This document shows positions 26,154 through 34,642 of a stretch of 64,000 nucleotides of DNA, in pieces. Both the position numbers and the translations under genes were made by a program. The notes beneath the pieces are model-generated. The model did no database searches, had not been told where the DNA came from, and worked only from the letters and a program-made list of their open reading frames with translations. Numbering within the stretch: the first letter of the stretch is position 1; each line of letters begins with the position of its first letter. The stretch is from assembly GCF_011766325.1 (NCBI RefSeq), contig NZ_BLLG01000015.1:84540-148539 (forward strand), written 5' to 3'. The DNA is from Streptomyces pacificus (GTDB taxonomy: Bacteria; Actinomycetota; Actinomycetes; Streptomycetales; Streptomycetaceae).

Positions 26154-28232
26154 TTGACCACCGTCGAGCCGACACGCGCGGACGAGAGCAGTGCCGCGAG
26201 GGGGCCACGAGCCGCGAGGAGCCCGCGAATAGGGGAGGACTCCGGGGGACCTGGATCCCCCGGGTCTCCCGGCTCTCCCGGGCCCCCCGGGCCCCCCGGG
26301 TCTCCCGGATCCCCCGGGTCTCCCGGGTCTCCCGGATCCCCCGGGGTTCCGGCCGCTCCCGGCTCCCCCGGGGGTCCCGCAGCTCCAGTGGCGACGTGCT
26401 CTCGCGCCGCACGGTTCAGCGCCGTGAGGCGCACCGCATCGCGCCTGCCCGTCCCGCGTTTCCGGGCCTCGTGGTTCGGGGTCTCGCGGTTCGCCTCCCC
26501 GCGGCGCGCCGCCGCCCGGTTCGCTGCCGTGTCGGTGCGCCGTCCCGTCCTGGCGGCGACCGCATGGGCGGCCTTCCTCCACCTCGGGTGGTTCTTCCTC
26601 TTCGCCAACAGCGGCGGCGACATCGCCGCACAGGACGCCTGGGCCGAGTTCGTCGGCCGCCACCCCGACTCGGCGTACAACCTCGCCTGGTACGGCGGCA
26701 TGCACCCGGTCTCGTACAGCGTGGTGTCCCCGTATCTGATGTCCGTGCTCGGCGTGCGGACCACGATGATGGTCGTCGGGACCCTCTCCACCACACTGAC
26801 CGCGCTGATCCTGACGCGGGTGCGGGCGGTCCGGAACCCGCTGGCCTGCGCACTGGCCGGAGTGTTCGCGATCTTCTGCAACGCGCTGTCGGGGCGGGTC
26901 ACGTTCGGGCTGGGGATGGTGTTCGCCCTCGGAGCGGTCGCTGCGGTGTTCTGCTGGCCGTACCGCTGGCGGAGGAAGCGGTGGGCGAAGGCCGCGTTCG
27001 CGGCACCGCTGGCCGGCCTCGCGACCGCTTCGAGCCCGGTCGCCGGGCTCTTCCTCGGAGTCGTCGCCGCGGCGCTGTTCCTGAACAAGCGACGTCCCGG
27101 CGCCTATGCACTGGGGATCGCGCCGGTCGTGGTCGTGGTCCTGTCGGCGTGGCTGTTCCCCTTCTCCGGCACGCAGCCCATGTCCCTCGGGTCGACGTCG
27201 CTGCCGTTCCTCTTCGGGGTGCTGGTCCTCGTCCTCGTACCGCGGGACTGGCGCACCGTACGGACCGCCGCCGGGGTGTACTCCGCCGGCACGCTGCTGA
27301 CCTTCCTCGTGGACTCGCAGATCGGCTCGAACGTCTCGCGCCTCGCGATGCTGTTCGCGGGGGTGGTGCTGCTGGCGGCGCTGCCGTACGCCGTGCCGCG
27401 CTCACGCAGGTGGTACGCCGTCGTCGTGGCCTTCGCCGGGCTCAACGCGTGGATCGGCTTCAAGAGCGTCGACGACATCGTGCGCACCGCTCCGGCCGCG
27501 TCCTGGACGCGGGAACTCGCACCGCTGGTGAACGAACTACAGGAGGTCGGTGCGGAGAAGGGCCGCGTCGAGGTCGTCCCGGCGAGCAGCCACCGCGAGG
27601 CGTCGGCACTCGCGCCGTACGTCAACCTGGCGCGCGGCTGGAACCGGCAGGCGGACATGGAACGCAATCCGCTCTTCTACGACGACACACTCGACGCCGT
27701 GAACTACCGCGAGTGGCTCCACCGCTGGGCCGTGCACTACGTGGTGCTGCCGACCGGCGAGCCGGACTCGGGCGCCCGGCAGGAGGCGGAGCTGGTCGAG
27801 CGAGGCCAGCCCTATCTGAAGCTGGTGTGGTCGGACGCGAACTGGCGGCTGTTCGCCGTCCGCGAGCCGACCCCTCTCGCGGACCCGCCGGCGACGGTGG
27901 ACCGGGCGGGCGACGGCGAGCTGCGGATCCATGTGCGCGAGGCGGGCCGGGTGCTGATCCGGGTCCCGTACTCGCCGTGGCTGGGGCTCGTGGACGACCA
28001 GGGCCGGAGCGTGGAGCAGCCGCACGAGACCCCGGAGTCGAAGCTGCGGGGGGACGGTGAGCCGAGGGTGTTCGTCAACGCCGCCGGCTGCCTGACGAAG
28101 GCGGAGCAGGATGCGTCGGGCGACGAGTGGACCGAGCTCCTGGCGCCGCGTCCGGGCGTCTACCGGCTGGCTGCCCCGTATCGGTTCCCCCGCGGCACGC
28201 CCTGTCCTGAGGAGCTGACCGGGAGGAGCTGA
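26154..28232 (+). CDS. Polytopic membrane protein with N-terminal collagen-like GXP repeats
   Basis: A 692-aa protein. Residues ~31-80 are Gly-X-Pro triplets (12 in a row, GSP/GPP). About ten TM segments follow between residues ~140 and 440, then a ~240-residue soluble C-terminal domain with no evident enzyme motif. The layout resembles GT-C-type glycosyltransferase-like or MFS-like membrane proteins of Streptomyces, but I cannot name it. The start is TTG 26154, eight bases after GGGAG. It follows the carboxypeptidase gene on the same strand with a terminator between, so a cell-envelope role is plausible. Confidence 0.7.
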   Translation: MTTVEPTRADESSAARGPRAARSPRIGEDSGGPGSPGSPGSPGPPGPPGSPGSPGSPGSPGSPGVPAAPGSPGGPAAPVATCSRAARFSAVRRTASRLPVPRFRASWFGVSRFASPRRAAARFAAVSVRRPVLAATAWAAFLHLGWFFLFANSGGDIAAQDAWAEFVGRHPDSAYNLAWYGGMHPVSYSVVSPYLMSVLGVRTTMMVVGTLSTTLTALILTRVRAVRNPLACALAGVFAIFCNALSGRVTFGLGMVFALGAVAAVFCWPYRWRRKRWAKAAFAAPLAGLATASSPVAGLFLGVVAAALFLNKRRPGAYALGIAPVVVVVLSAWLFPFSGTQPMSLGSTSLPFLFGVLVLVLVPRDWRTVRTAAGVYSAGTLLTFLVDSQIGSNVSRLAMLFAGVVLLAALPYAVPRSRRWYAVVVAFAGLNAWIGFKSVDDIVRTAPAASWTRELAPLVNELQEVGAEKGRVEVVPASSHREASALAPYVNLARGWNRQADMERNPLFYDDTLDAVNYREWLHRWAVHYVVLPTGEPDSGARQEAELVERGQPYLKLVWSDANWRLFAVREPTPLADPPATVDRAGDGELRIHVREAGRVLIRVPYSPWLGLVDDQGRSVEQPHETPESKLRGDGEPRVFVNAAGCLTKAEQDASGDEWTELLAPRPGVYRLAAPYRFPRGTPCPEELTGRS
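26248..26375. repeat. 9-bp tandem repeats encoding the collagen-like stretch
   Basis: Units such as CCCGGGTCT, CCCGGATCC and CCCGGGCCC repeat about twelve times in frame with the membrane protein gene. Copy-number change would add or remove whole GXP triplets without frameshift. Confidence 0.85.
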
Positions 28233-28537
28233 CCGGGATGCGCTGATCGGGCGGAGCTGACCGGCCGGCACCCGGCGTGCCGTCAGGTCACCGGCGGGCC
28301 TGTGGCGGACGGCGCCCGGGGACGCGGGCATGGCGGCGCGGGCGGCGCGGGCGGTGCCGAGGCGCGGACCAGGGGCCGGACCTCGATGTGTGTCCGCCAT
28401 TCGACGCGTGATGTGCCGCCTTGAGCACGATGCGTGGGCGACGGGGTTACTGTGGCGGCCGCTGTTGTTGTGATCAACGGGCGCCCCGCCCGCCTCGGGC
28501 TCGCGGGGCGGCCCGCCACGACCGGACAGGTGCGCCC
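28233..28537 (+). promoter_or_regulatory. Leader region upstream of the marC unit
   Basis: No gene in these 305 bp. The start holds degenerate repeats of GAGCTGACCGG (28215-28266). A strong stem, GCCCCGC (28483-28489) with GCGGGGC (28503-28509), lies just before the small frame at 28538 and could act as an attenuator or terminator. TTGAGC near 28421 and TACTGT near 28448 form a possible promoter. Confidence 0.35.
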
Positions 28538-28738
28538 ATGAGTCTTCCCTCCTCCCGCTCCCGCTCCCGCCTTCCCGGTGCGGCCGCAGCGGCGCGCGCA
28601 CCGTCGGCGCACCGCGCTCCGGCCGCGGCGGTGGGGACGTTCGCCGTCGGGAGCGACCGCCACCAGGCCGGTGAGGTCGTCACCGTGACGACCGCCGGAG
28701 GCGGCGACTCCGGCAATCCCCGGTGGTCGCCGGCATGA
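28538..28738 (+). CDS. Small possible leader ORF overlapping marC
   Basis: A 66-codon frame (starting MSLPSSRSRSR) has a GGACAGG site and ends in an ATGA overlap with marC. The composition is low-complexity and I recognise no family. The overlap suggests it may be translated to couple marC expression; it may equally be chance. Confidence 0.3.
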   Translation: MSLPSSRSRSRLPGAAAAARAPSAHRAPAAAVGTFAVGSDRHQAGEVVTVTTAGGGDSGNPRWSPA

Positions 28739-29367
28739 GCACCGTCGAGCTGACGGTTCAGGCGACCATCGCGATGGTGCTGCTGGTCGATCCGTTCATC
28801 CGGGGCCTCTTCTTCCGTGTGCTGACCGACAACGAGCCCGAGCGGCGGCGGGAGTACGTCGGCCGCATCATGGTGGTCATCGCGATCACCCTGGGGGGCG
28901 CGGCCCTGATCGGGCGGCCGGTGCTCGATCTGGTCGGCATCGACCTGTCCGCCTTCGGGTTCGCCGGCGGACTGGTCCTCCTGCTGATGGGCTTCGAGAT
29001 GCTCTTCGGCGGCGAGCCGACCCGCGCGCAGGGCGGCGCTGCGGCGCACGAGGAGCCGGCACCGAGATCGGCCGAGGACTCGATCGTGGTTCCCTACGCG
29101 ATTCCCTTCATGGCGGGCCCGGGCGCCATCACCACGGTCATCGGCATCGCCTCGACGGGCCAGGGCTGGTCGGGTACGGTCGCGGCGCTCATCGCCGTCG
29201 CCATCACCGTGGCCCTGATTCCGGTGGGGCACCTGCTCCTGGTCAATCGGATGAGGATGTCGGCGCAGACCATCGCCATCGTGACGCGGTTCGGCGGACT
29301 GTTCGTGGCCACGATCGGCATCCAGCTCATGCTCAACGCGATCAGGACGTACTTCGGCCTCGGCTGA
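28735..29367 (+). CDS. MarC-family inner-membrane protein
   Basis: The 210-aa protein has six hydrophobic segments and the MarC features near the N-terminus (VLLVDPFIRGLFFRVLT) and middle (PYAIPFMAGPGAITTVI). Despite the historical name it is not shown to be an antibiotic efflux pump; function is unknown. ATG 28735 overlaps the small upstream frame. The gene ends convergent to the truncated etfB. Confidence 0.9.
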   Translation: MSTVELTVQATIAMVLLVDPFIRGLFFRVLTDNEPERRREYVGRIMVVIAITLGGAALIGRPVLDLVGIDLSAFGFAGGLVLLLMGFEMLFGGEPTRAQGGAAAHEEPAPRSAEDSIVVPYAIPFMAGPGAITTVIGIASTGQGWSGTVAALIAVAITVALIPVGHLLLVNRMRMSAQTIAIVTRFGGLFVATIGIQLMLNAIRTYFGLG

Positions 29368-29527
29368 GTCCCGGGCGGAGACTTCGGCGATGAGGGTGTG
29401 TGCGGTGTGCCGGTCGCCTTGCTTTGCCGCGGCTCGCTGCCGTTGCGGTGGTCAGCTCCTCGGTGAAGCCCCGTTCGCCCGTCGCGTCGGGCACGTACTT
29501 GACACAGACGACTATCCGCAGACTCAT
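29342..29527 (-). pseudogene. etfB: Truncated electron-transfer flavoprotein beta subunit (etfB)
   Basis: The frame begins MSLRIVVCVKYVPDATGERG, the start of actinobacterial EtfB, and stays homologous for about 29 of the usual ~260 codons before switching to unrelated sequence. ATG 29527 overlaps the stop of the 3-hydroxyacyl-CoA dehydrogenase gene (ATGA), so an intact coupled etfB once followed it. A deletion has removed the rest. EtfAB would be the natural electron acceptor for the acyl-CoA dehydrogenases of this island. Confidence 0.75.
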
Positions 29528-31161
29528 GCCGGCTCTCCTTCGTGTGCGGGTTCGGCGGTTGCGCTTCGCGGTTGTGGTGCGGTGGCGCCGAGCGCCGCCG
29601 GGTCAGGTCCCGGCTCGGTCAGCGGGAGACCGAGGTGCACGCGCTCGGTCACCCAGCGGGTGGGCCGGTAGCGGGGATCGCCCGTGCTGCGGTGGAGCCC
29701 CGCCTGGAGGGCGAGTATCCGTGCCGTACCGATTCGATCGCCCCAGGCCAGGGGGCCGGTCGGGTATCCCAGCCCCGCGGTGACGGCCGTGTCGACCGCT
29801 GCGGGGGTCGCGATGGCGCGCTCGGCGATGGAGGCCGCCACCGAGACGATGGACGCGAGCAGCCGCTGGGCCACCGAGCCGGCCGTGTCCCGGACGACCG
29901 AGACGGCGCGGCACCCGTCGGTCGAGACGGCGCGGCACCCGTCGGTGCCGCCGTCCTCGGTCGCCGGGGCGGCGGCACGGGCGAGAACGGCCCGCGCGTC
30001 GTGGACCGCGGCCGGATCGGTGGCCGGGGTGAAGGCGAGCACCCGGCGGCGGGTGGGCAGTGCCAGCGGGTCGACCCCGACGGTGCGGGATACGGGCAGC
30101 CCGGCGGACGCGATCTGCTCCGCCACGGTCGTGCCCCAGGTGGGCACCAGCACCACGGCCCGCCCGGAGGGGTCGGGACCGCTTTCCAGGGTGGCCCCGT
30201 CCGCACGGAGGGTGCGGCGCAGCGCGTCGGCGTCCGGTCCGTGCCCGGCCACCCGTACGGGGCGGCCGGGGTCCCCGGTGATCGGCGACTCCGGCGGGGT
30301 CGCCTGCGCGCCGGCGCTGTGGTCGTAGAAACCGCGGCCGGTCTTGCGGCCGTGCAGGCCCGCGGCCACGCGGTTGGGGGTGAGGTAGGAGGGCCGGAGC
30401 CGGTCCGAGTGCCTGAAGCCCCGCCACACGCTGTCGATGACGGTGTCGGTGACATCGAGTCCGGTGAGGTCCATCAGCTCGAACGGGCCCATGCGCAGCC
30501 CCAGGACATCGCGCGCGATGCGGTCGATGCCGGCCGGGTCGGAGACCGATTCCTCGAGCAGGGCCAGCGCCTCGGTGACGAGTCCGCGGCCCGCGTGGTT
30601 GACGAGGAAGCCGGGGGTGTCGGCGACCACGGCGGCCGAGTGGCCGGTGGCCTCGACGAGTTCGACGAGTACGGGCGGGATGTCCGGCCGGGTCAGGGCC
30701 CCGGGGACGACCTCGACGATCCTCATCAGCGGTACGGGGTTGAAGAAGTGCAGGCCGACCAGCCGGGAGGGGTCCGCCAGTCCCGCCGCGACACGGGTCA
30801 CCGGGAGGGAGGAGGTGTTGGTCGCGAGGATCGTGCGTGCGGGGAGGACCTCCTCCAGCCGCCGGAACAGCTCCGTCTTGGCGGCCAGGTCCTCGCGTAC
30901 CGCCTCGATGACGAGTTCCACCCCGTCGCCGGGTGCGAAGGCGTCGTCCAGCGGCAGCAGGCGCTCCGAGGCGGCCCTGGCCGCCTCCGGACCCAGCCGC
31001 CCCTTGGCCGCGGACCGGTCGAGCATCCCCCGTACGAAGCCGATCGCGTCGCCGACCGCCTCCTGCCGGGCGTCGCCGAGTTCCACGGTGTGACCGGCGG
31101 TCGCCGCCCACTGGGCGATCCCGCGTCCCATGACACCGGCGCCGACGATCCTGATACGCAC
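29524..31161 (-). CDS. 3-hydroxyacyl-CoA dehydrogenase, PaaH/PaaC-like double-domain form
   Basis: A 545-aa enzyme that oxidises 3-hydroxyacyl-CoA with NAD. The Rossmann motif is GAGVMGRGIAQW at the N-terminus; the first C-terminal domain contains LVGLHFFNPVPLMRIVEVV and GFLVNHAGRG. A second copy of the C-terminal domain at ~430-530 (GLGYPTGPLAWGDRIG) is typical of the phenylacetate-pathway PaaH type. GTG 31161 (VRIRIVGAG) has a GAGGA site; the longer open frame upstream is not coding. A 24-bp duplication near 29915-29962 repeats TDGCRAVS. Divergent from lysR with a shared operator-like element between. Confidence 0.9.
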   Translation of the reverse strand: MRIRIVGAGVMGRGIAQWAATAGHTVELGDARQEAVGDAIGFVRGMLDRSAAKGRLGPEAARAASERLLPLDDAFAPGDGVELVIEAVREDLAAKTELFRRLEEVLPARTILATNTSSLPVTRVAAGLADPSRLVGLHFFNPVPLMRIVEVVPGALTRPDIPPVLVELVEATGHSAAVVADTPGFLVNHAGRGLVTEALALLEESVSDPAGIDRIARDVLGLRMGPFELMDLTGLDVTDTVIDSVWRGFRHSDRLRPSYLTPNRVAAGLHGRKTGRGFYDHSAGAQATPPESPITGDPGRPVRVAGHGPDADALRRTLRADGATLESGPDPSGRAVVLVPTWGTTVAEQIASAGLPVSRTVGVDPLALPTRRRVLAFTPATDPAAVHDARAVLARAAAPATEDGGTDGCRAVSTDGCRAVSVVRDTAGSVAQRLLASIVSVAASIAERAIATPAAVDTAVTAGLGYPTGPLAWGDRIGTARILALQAGLHRSTGDPRYRPTRWVTERVHLGLPLTEPGPDPAALGATAPQPRSATAEPAHEGEPA

Positions 31162-31305
31162 GTGGAGTCCTCGTTTCTGGTTCCTGGCCGTTCCCGCGGT
31201 CGCGGTCGGCGCGGCGGCGGGAACGGCCGGCGGAGCGTGCCCGCCGTCGGTCGCGACCGGCTGGTGCCGACTGGTGCCGTTCGGTTCCGCCCGGGGCCCC
31301 TGGCC

Positions 31306-31530
31306 TCGTCCGGCCTCGTCCGGCCTTGTCCGGCCCCGTCCGGCCTTGTCCTGTGCTGTCCTCTGTTGTCCTGTGTTGTGCGGTGCCACCGCCTGGTGGT
31401 GGCCGATGGGCACCGCCCCGCCTGGTGGCGACCGGTGCCGTCCCGTGCCGACGAGCGCAGGCCGGCACGGTCCCGCCTTCCGGTTCCGCCTTCCGGTTCC
31501 GCCTTCCGGTCCGGTACCCGGTCCCGGGAG
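31306..31530. repeat. Imperfect pyrimidine/guanine repeats in the lysR-hydroxyacyl-CoA dehydrogenase gap
   Basis: Two degenerate arrays occur: CCTTGTCCGG-like units at about 31306-31375, and TTCCGCCTTCCGG units, three times, at about 31478-31520. They lie between the start of the dehydrogenase gene and the LysR operator, so they occupy its long 5' region. No gene is seen in 31162-31663. Confidence 0.6.
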
Positions 31531-31567
31531 GAGGTGGCTCACACCGTGCCAACAGGCATTGATCACT

Positions 31568-31598
31568 GTCCAATACCGAATTAGGCTCACATTGATAC
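31568..31598 (+). promoter_or_regulatory. Conserved 31-bp element, copy 1 (candidate LysR operator)
   Basis: Reads GTCCAATAC, two bases, AATT, seven bases, CATTGA, one base, AC. The same arrangement recurs in opposite orientation at 32600-32630. This copy lies 65 bp before the LysR start codon, in the divergent gap, so it could control both lysR and the hydroxyacyl-CoA dehydrogenase gene. Confidence 0.7.
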
Positions 31599-31663
31599 TC
31601 CACGTGGATCAGTCGCCGTCGTCGGGTTCGGCCGGGGCTGCCGGAACAGGACTGGGGGTCGGC

Positions 31664-32560
31664 ATGGAGTTGCGCCATCTGACGGCGTTCCTCGCGGTCG
31701 CCGAGGAACTGCACTTCGGCCGCGCCGCCAGACGGCTGCAGATGGCGCAGCCGCCACTCAGCCAGCAGATCCGCCAGCTCGAGAAGGAACTGGGGGTGCA
31801 GCTCTTCGAGCGCAACACCCGCTCGGTACGGCTCACCAGTGCCGGCCAGGCCTTCCTGCGCCCGGTACGGACGGTGCTGGAGGACGTCGGCATCGCGGTC
31901 CGGGTGGCCAGGGCGGCCGGCCGCGGGGAGTACGGGCGGGTCACCGTCGGCTTCGCCGGGGCCTCGAGCCATGAGGCGCTGCCCCGGCTGACCAGGGCCG
32001 TCCGGGCGGCCCACCCGGGCATCGAGCTGGTCCTGGAGGGCCAGACGTACGCCAACGCGGCCCTCACCCGGGTCGTGGAGGGAAAGCTGGACGTCGGCTT
32101 CGTGCGGCTGCCGGTGACGCACCCGGGGCTGGAGAGCAGGGTGATCTACGAGGAGGAACTCCTCTGCGCCCTTCCGTCGGACCACCGGCTGACGCAGCGC
32201 ACGCGCATCCCGGTGGAGGCACTGGCCGAGGAGCCGTTCGTGGGGTTCCCCGCCAATGCGGGCTCCTCCTTGCGCGACCTTGTGGCGGCCACCTGCGAGA
32301 AAGCCGGGTTCACCCCCAGGGTGACGCAGGAGGCACCCGATTCCCATACGATCCTGGCCTTGGTCGCCGCCGGGGTGGGAGTGACGCTGACGCTGACCTC
32401 CTGCCGGCACATCCAGCAGACCGGTCTGGTCTACCGGCCGCTGGCGGGCGAGCCGATCAGGCTCCGGGCCGCCCTCGCCTGGCGGAGGGACAACCCCTCC
32501 GCCGCGCTGCGCGCCGTACTGGACGTGGCCGAAGCGGCGCTGCCGACGCCGGTGCTGTGA
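31664..32560 (+). CDS. LysR-family transcriptional regulator
   Basis: The 298-aa protein has the N-terminal winged helix (HLTAFLAVAEELHFGRAARR, PPLSQQIRQLEKELGVQLFE) and a periplasmic-binding-like effector domain (residues ~90-295). It sits between two copies of a 31-bp element and between genes for a 3-hydroxyacyl-CoA dehydrogenase and a thiolase, so it probably activates both in response to a pathway metabolite. ATG 31664 is the obvious start; the longer open frame upstream passes through the operator and repeats. Confidence 0.95.
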   Translation: MELRHLTAFLAVAEELHFGRAARRLQMAQPPLSQQIRQLEKELGVQLFERNTRSVRLTSAGQAFLRPVRTVLEDVGIAVRVARAAGRGEYGRVTVGFAGASSHEALPRLTRAVRAAHPGIELVLEGQTYANAALTRVVEGKLDVGFVRLPVTHPGLESRVIYEEELLCALPSDHRLTQRTRIPVEALAEEPFVGFPANAGSSLRDLVAATCEKAGFTPRVTQEAPDSHTILALVAAGVGVTLTLTSCRHIQQTGLVYRPLAGEPIRLRAALAWRRDNPSAALRAVLDVAEAALPTPVL

Positions 32561-32599
32561 GGGATCCCGACGGGTCCGGAAGAAGCTGAGACGCAGTCG

Positions 32600-32630
32600 G
32601 TCTCAATGCCGTAGCAATTGAGTATTGGAC
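32600..32630 (-). promoter_or_regulatory. Conserved 31-bp element, copy 2 (candidate LysR operator)
   Basis: On the minus strand this is GTCCAATAC, two bases, AATT, seven bases, CATTGA, one base, AC, matching copy 1. It begins 40 bp after the lysR stop and ends 59 bp before the thiolase start, in the right place to control the thiolase promoter. Confidence 0.7.
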
Positions 32631-32689
32631 CTTCTCGACGGGCGGTGCGAGGGTCGGCGGGACATCAACCCGAGGCGAAAGGACGAGGG

Positions 32690-33916
32690 ATGTCCGCCGC
32701 TCCCGCACCCATCGTCATCTGCGAACCCCTGCGCACACCGATCGGCCGGTTCGGAGGGGCGCTGTCGTCGCAGCGGCCCGCCGCGCTGGCCGCGCATGTG
32801 ATCTCGGAGGTCGTGGCCCGCAGCGGAGTCGACCCCGGGCGGATCGACGAGGTGATCCTCGGCCACGCCTACCCGACCTCCGACGCGCCCGCGATCGGGC
32901 GGGTCGCCGCCCTCGACGCCGGTCTGCCGGAGTCCGTCACGGGCACCCAGGTCGATCGCCGCTGCGGCTCCGGACTCCAGGCCGTGCTGGACGCGGCCAT
33001 GCAGATCCGCTGCGGCTTCAGCGAGGTCGTCGTCGCCGGGGGAGTCGAGGTCATGAGCGTGGCCCCGTTCTACACCCACGAGGGGCGCCGGGGCATCGCC
33101 TCGCCGGGACTGATGCTGCACGACGCCCTGGCCCGCGGGCGGGTCACCGCGGGCGGTGTCCACCACCCGGTGCCCGGCGGCATGGTGGAGACCGCCGAGA
33201 ACCTGCGGCGCGAGTTCTCCATCAGCCGGGCGGACCAGGACGCCCTCGCCCTCAGGTCCCAGCAGCGTGCCGCACGTGCCGCGGCGGCCGGGCTGTTCGA
33301 CGACGAGATCGTTCCCGTCACCGTGACCGGCCGCAAGGGAGGGAGCGTCGTCGCCGGCGACGAGCATCCGCGTCCGGGCACCACGGCGGAGCAACTGGCG
33401 GCGCTGCGACCCGTCATGCTGGGCTCCGACCCGGAGGCGACGGTCACCGCCGGGAACGCCAGCGGCCAGAACGACGGGGCCGCCGCCTGCCTGGTGACCG
33501 ACCTGGCCACGGCCGAGCGACTCGGGTTGACCCCCGTACTCCGGCTGGTGTCCTTCGCCCGGGCGGGCGTCGCCCCCGCGAGGATGGGCCTCGGCCCCGT
33601 ACCGGCCACCCGCACCGCGCTGGATCGGGCCGGCCTGACGCTGTCCGACATGGATCTCATCGAACTCAACGAGGCCTTCGCCGCACAGGTCCTGGCCTGC
33701 ACACGGTCGCTCGACCTGAGCGAGGCCGACCACGAGCGGATCAACGTCAACGGCTCCGGGATCTCGCTCGGGCATCCGCTGGGCGCGACGGGTGCCCGCA
33801 TCCTCGCCCATCTGGCACGGGAGATGCACCGGCGGGGGGCCCGCTACGGGCTGGAGGCGATGTGCATCGGCGGTGGCCAGGGACTGGCCGCGGTGTTCGA
33901 GCGCACGGCTCCCTGA
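32690..33916 (+). CDS. Acetyl-CoA C-acyltransferase (thiolase, PaaJ/FadA-like)
   Basis: A 408-aa thiolase that cleaves 3-oxoacyl-CoA with CoA to give acetyl-CoA and a shortened acyl-CoA. Catalytic residues are visible: Cys92 in DRRCGSGLQA, His362 in SLGHPLGATG and Cys392 in MCIGGGQG. ATG 32690 has an AAAGGA site. With the PaaH-like dehydrogenase on the other side of lysR it forms the last two steps of a beta-oxidation round. Confidence 0.95.
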   Translation: MSAAPAPIVICEPLRTPIGRFGGALSSQRPAALAAHVISEVVARSGVDPGRIDEVILGHAYPTSDAPAIGRVAALDAGLPESVTGTQVDRRCGSGLQAVLDAAMQIRCGFSEVVVAGGVEVMSVAPFYTHEGRRGIASPGLMLHDALARGRVTAGGVHHPVPGGMVETAENLRREFSISRADQDALALRSQQRAARAAAAGLFDDEIVPVTVTGRKGGSVVAGDEHPRPGTTAEQLAALRPVMLGSDPEATVTAGNASGQNDGAAACLVTDLATAERLGLTPVLRLVSFARAGVAPARMGLGPVPATRTALDRAGLTLSDMDLIELNEAFAAQVLACTRSLDLSEADHERINVNGSGISLGHPLGATGARILAHLAREMHRRGARYGLEAMCIGGGQGLAAVFERTAP

Positions 33917-34642
33917 CACCGGACCGCCGCCCGGACCGCCGCCGGACCGCCGCCGGGCCTGGTGCCGGGCCTGGTGCCGGGCGGGCACCCGGGCCTTGGT
34001 CCGGTCCCCGGGCCCGGGGACCGGGCCCTGGATCTGGTGCCGGCGCGGGCCCTGGGTCTGATGCCGGGCCCACGGGGCCCGCCGCGGCCGTCTGTCCCGG
34101 CCGCCCGCTTCCGCAGGCTGCCCCTGCGCATGCCGGGAGGTCCCGGGCCGCCGGGACTTGCCGCGCCCGCGCCTCCACACACCTCCCACGTCTTCCGCGC
34201 CGCGCGCGCCCTCCACGCCTCCTGGCTCTCTCCCGTCCCTCCCGTCCCTCCCGTCCCTCCTGTCTGCCGCGCTCCCCGCGTTGCCGGGTGCGCCGGGTGC
34301 CCTCCGTGGCGTCGGCGTTCCGGGCGCCGGTCGTGTGCGCGGCGCTTCGGCGGTCCGAGGGCGGCGCTGCACCGTGGGGGCTCGGTCCCCGCCACAGGCC
34401 GGCGCCGGGCGCGCACTGCATGCTCTCGTCGCCGGCCCCGCTCTGGCGTCCCGGTCGACGACCTTGCCTTGCCGTGGACCTGCCAGAGGGTGCGTCCCGT
34501 GACCGAACCGTGCTGAAGACGGCCGTCCGGAAGCATGCTGCATGTCTTGTAATCCACCCCACACCCTTCTACTGTGCGTCCGCATGGTGATTGTGACTTT
34601 CAAATATTGGAAGTATTCGATCCTCAGAGACGAGGAGGTGCC
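33917..34642. other. 726-bp intergenic region before the importer operon
   Basis: No gene on either strand that I can support; long Arg/Pro/Gly-rich frames are artefacts. It holds short GC repeats (GCCGGACC units 33916-33950; CTGGTGCCGGGC units 33955-33985; CCCGTCCCT units 34232-34260). The last 90 bp are AT-richer and include ATATTGGAAG near 34604, loosely similar to the LysR element, and probably the importer promoter. Confidence 0.45.

Noticed and set aside
26051..27088. Minus-strand frame with GDPGDPG collagen-like repeats
   Set aside because: The 9-bp repeats read as GXY-type triplets on both strands; only the plus frame continues into a membrane protein with a ribosome binding site.
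31162..31590. N-terminal extension of the hydroxyacyl-CoA dehydrogenase
   Set aside because: It runs through repeats and the operator; the Rossmann motif begins right after GTG 31161, which has a GAGGA site.
33747..34562. Open frames on both strands in the gap before the importer operon
   Set aside because: Arg/Pro/Gly-rich composition, driven by simple repeats; no plausible start or homology.
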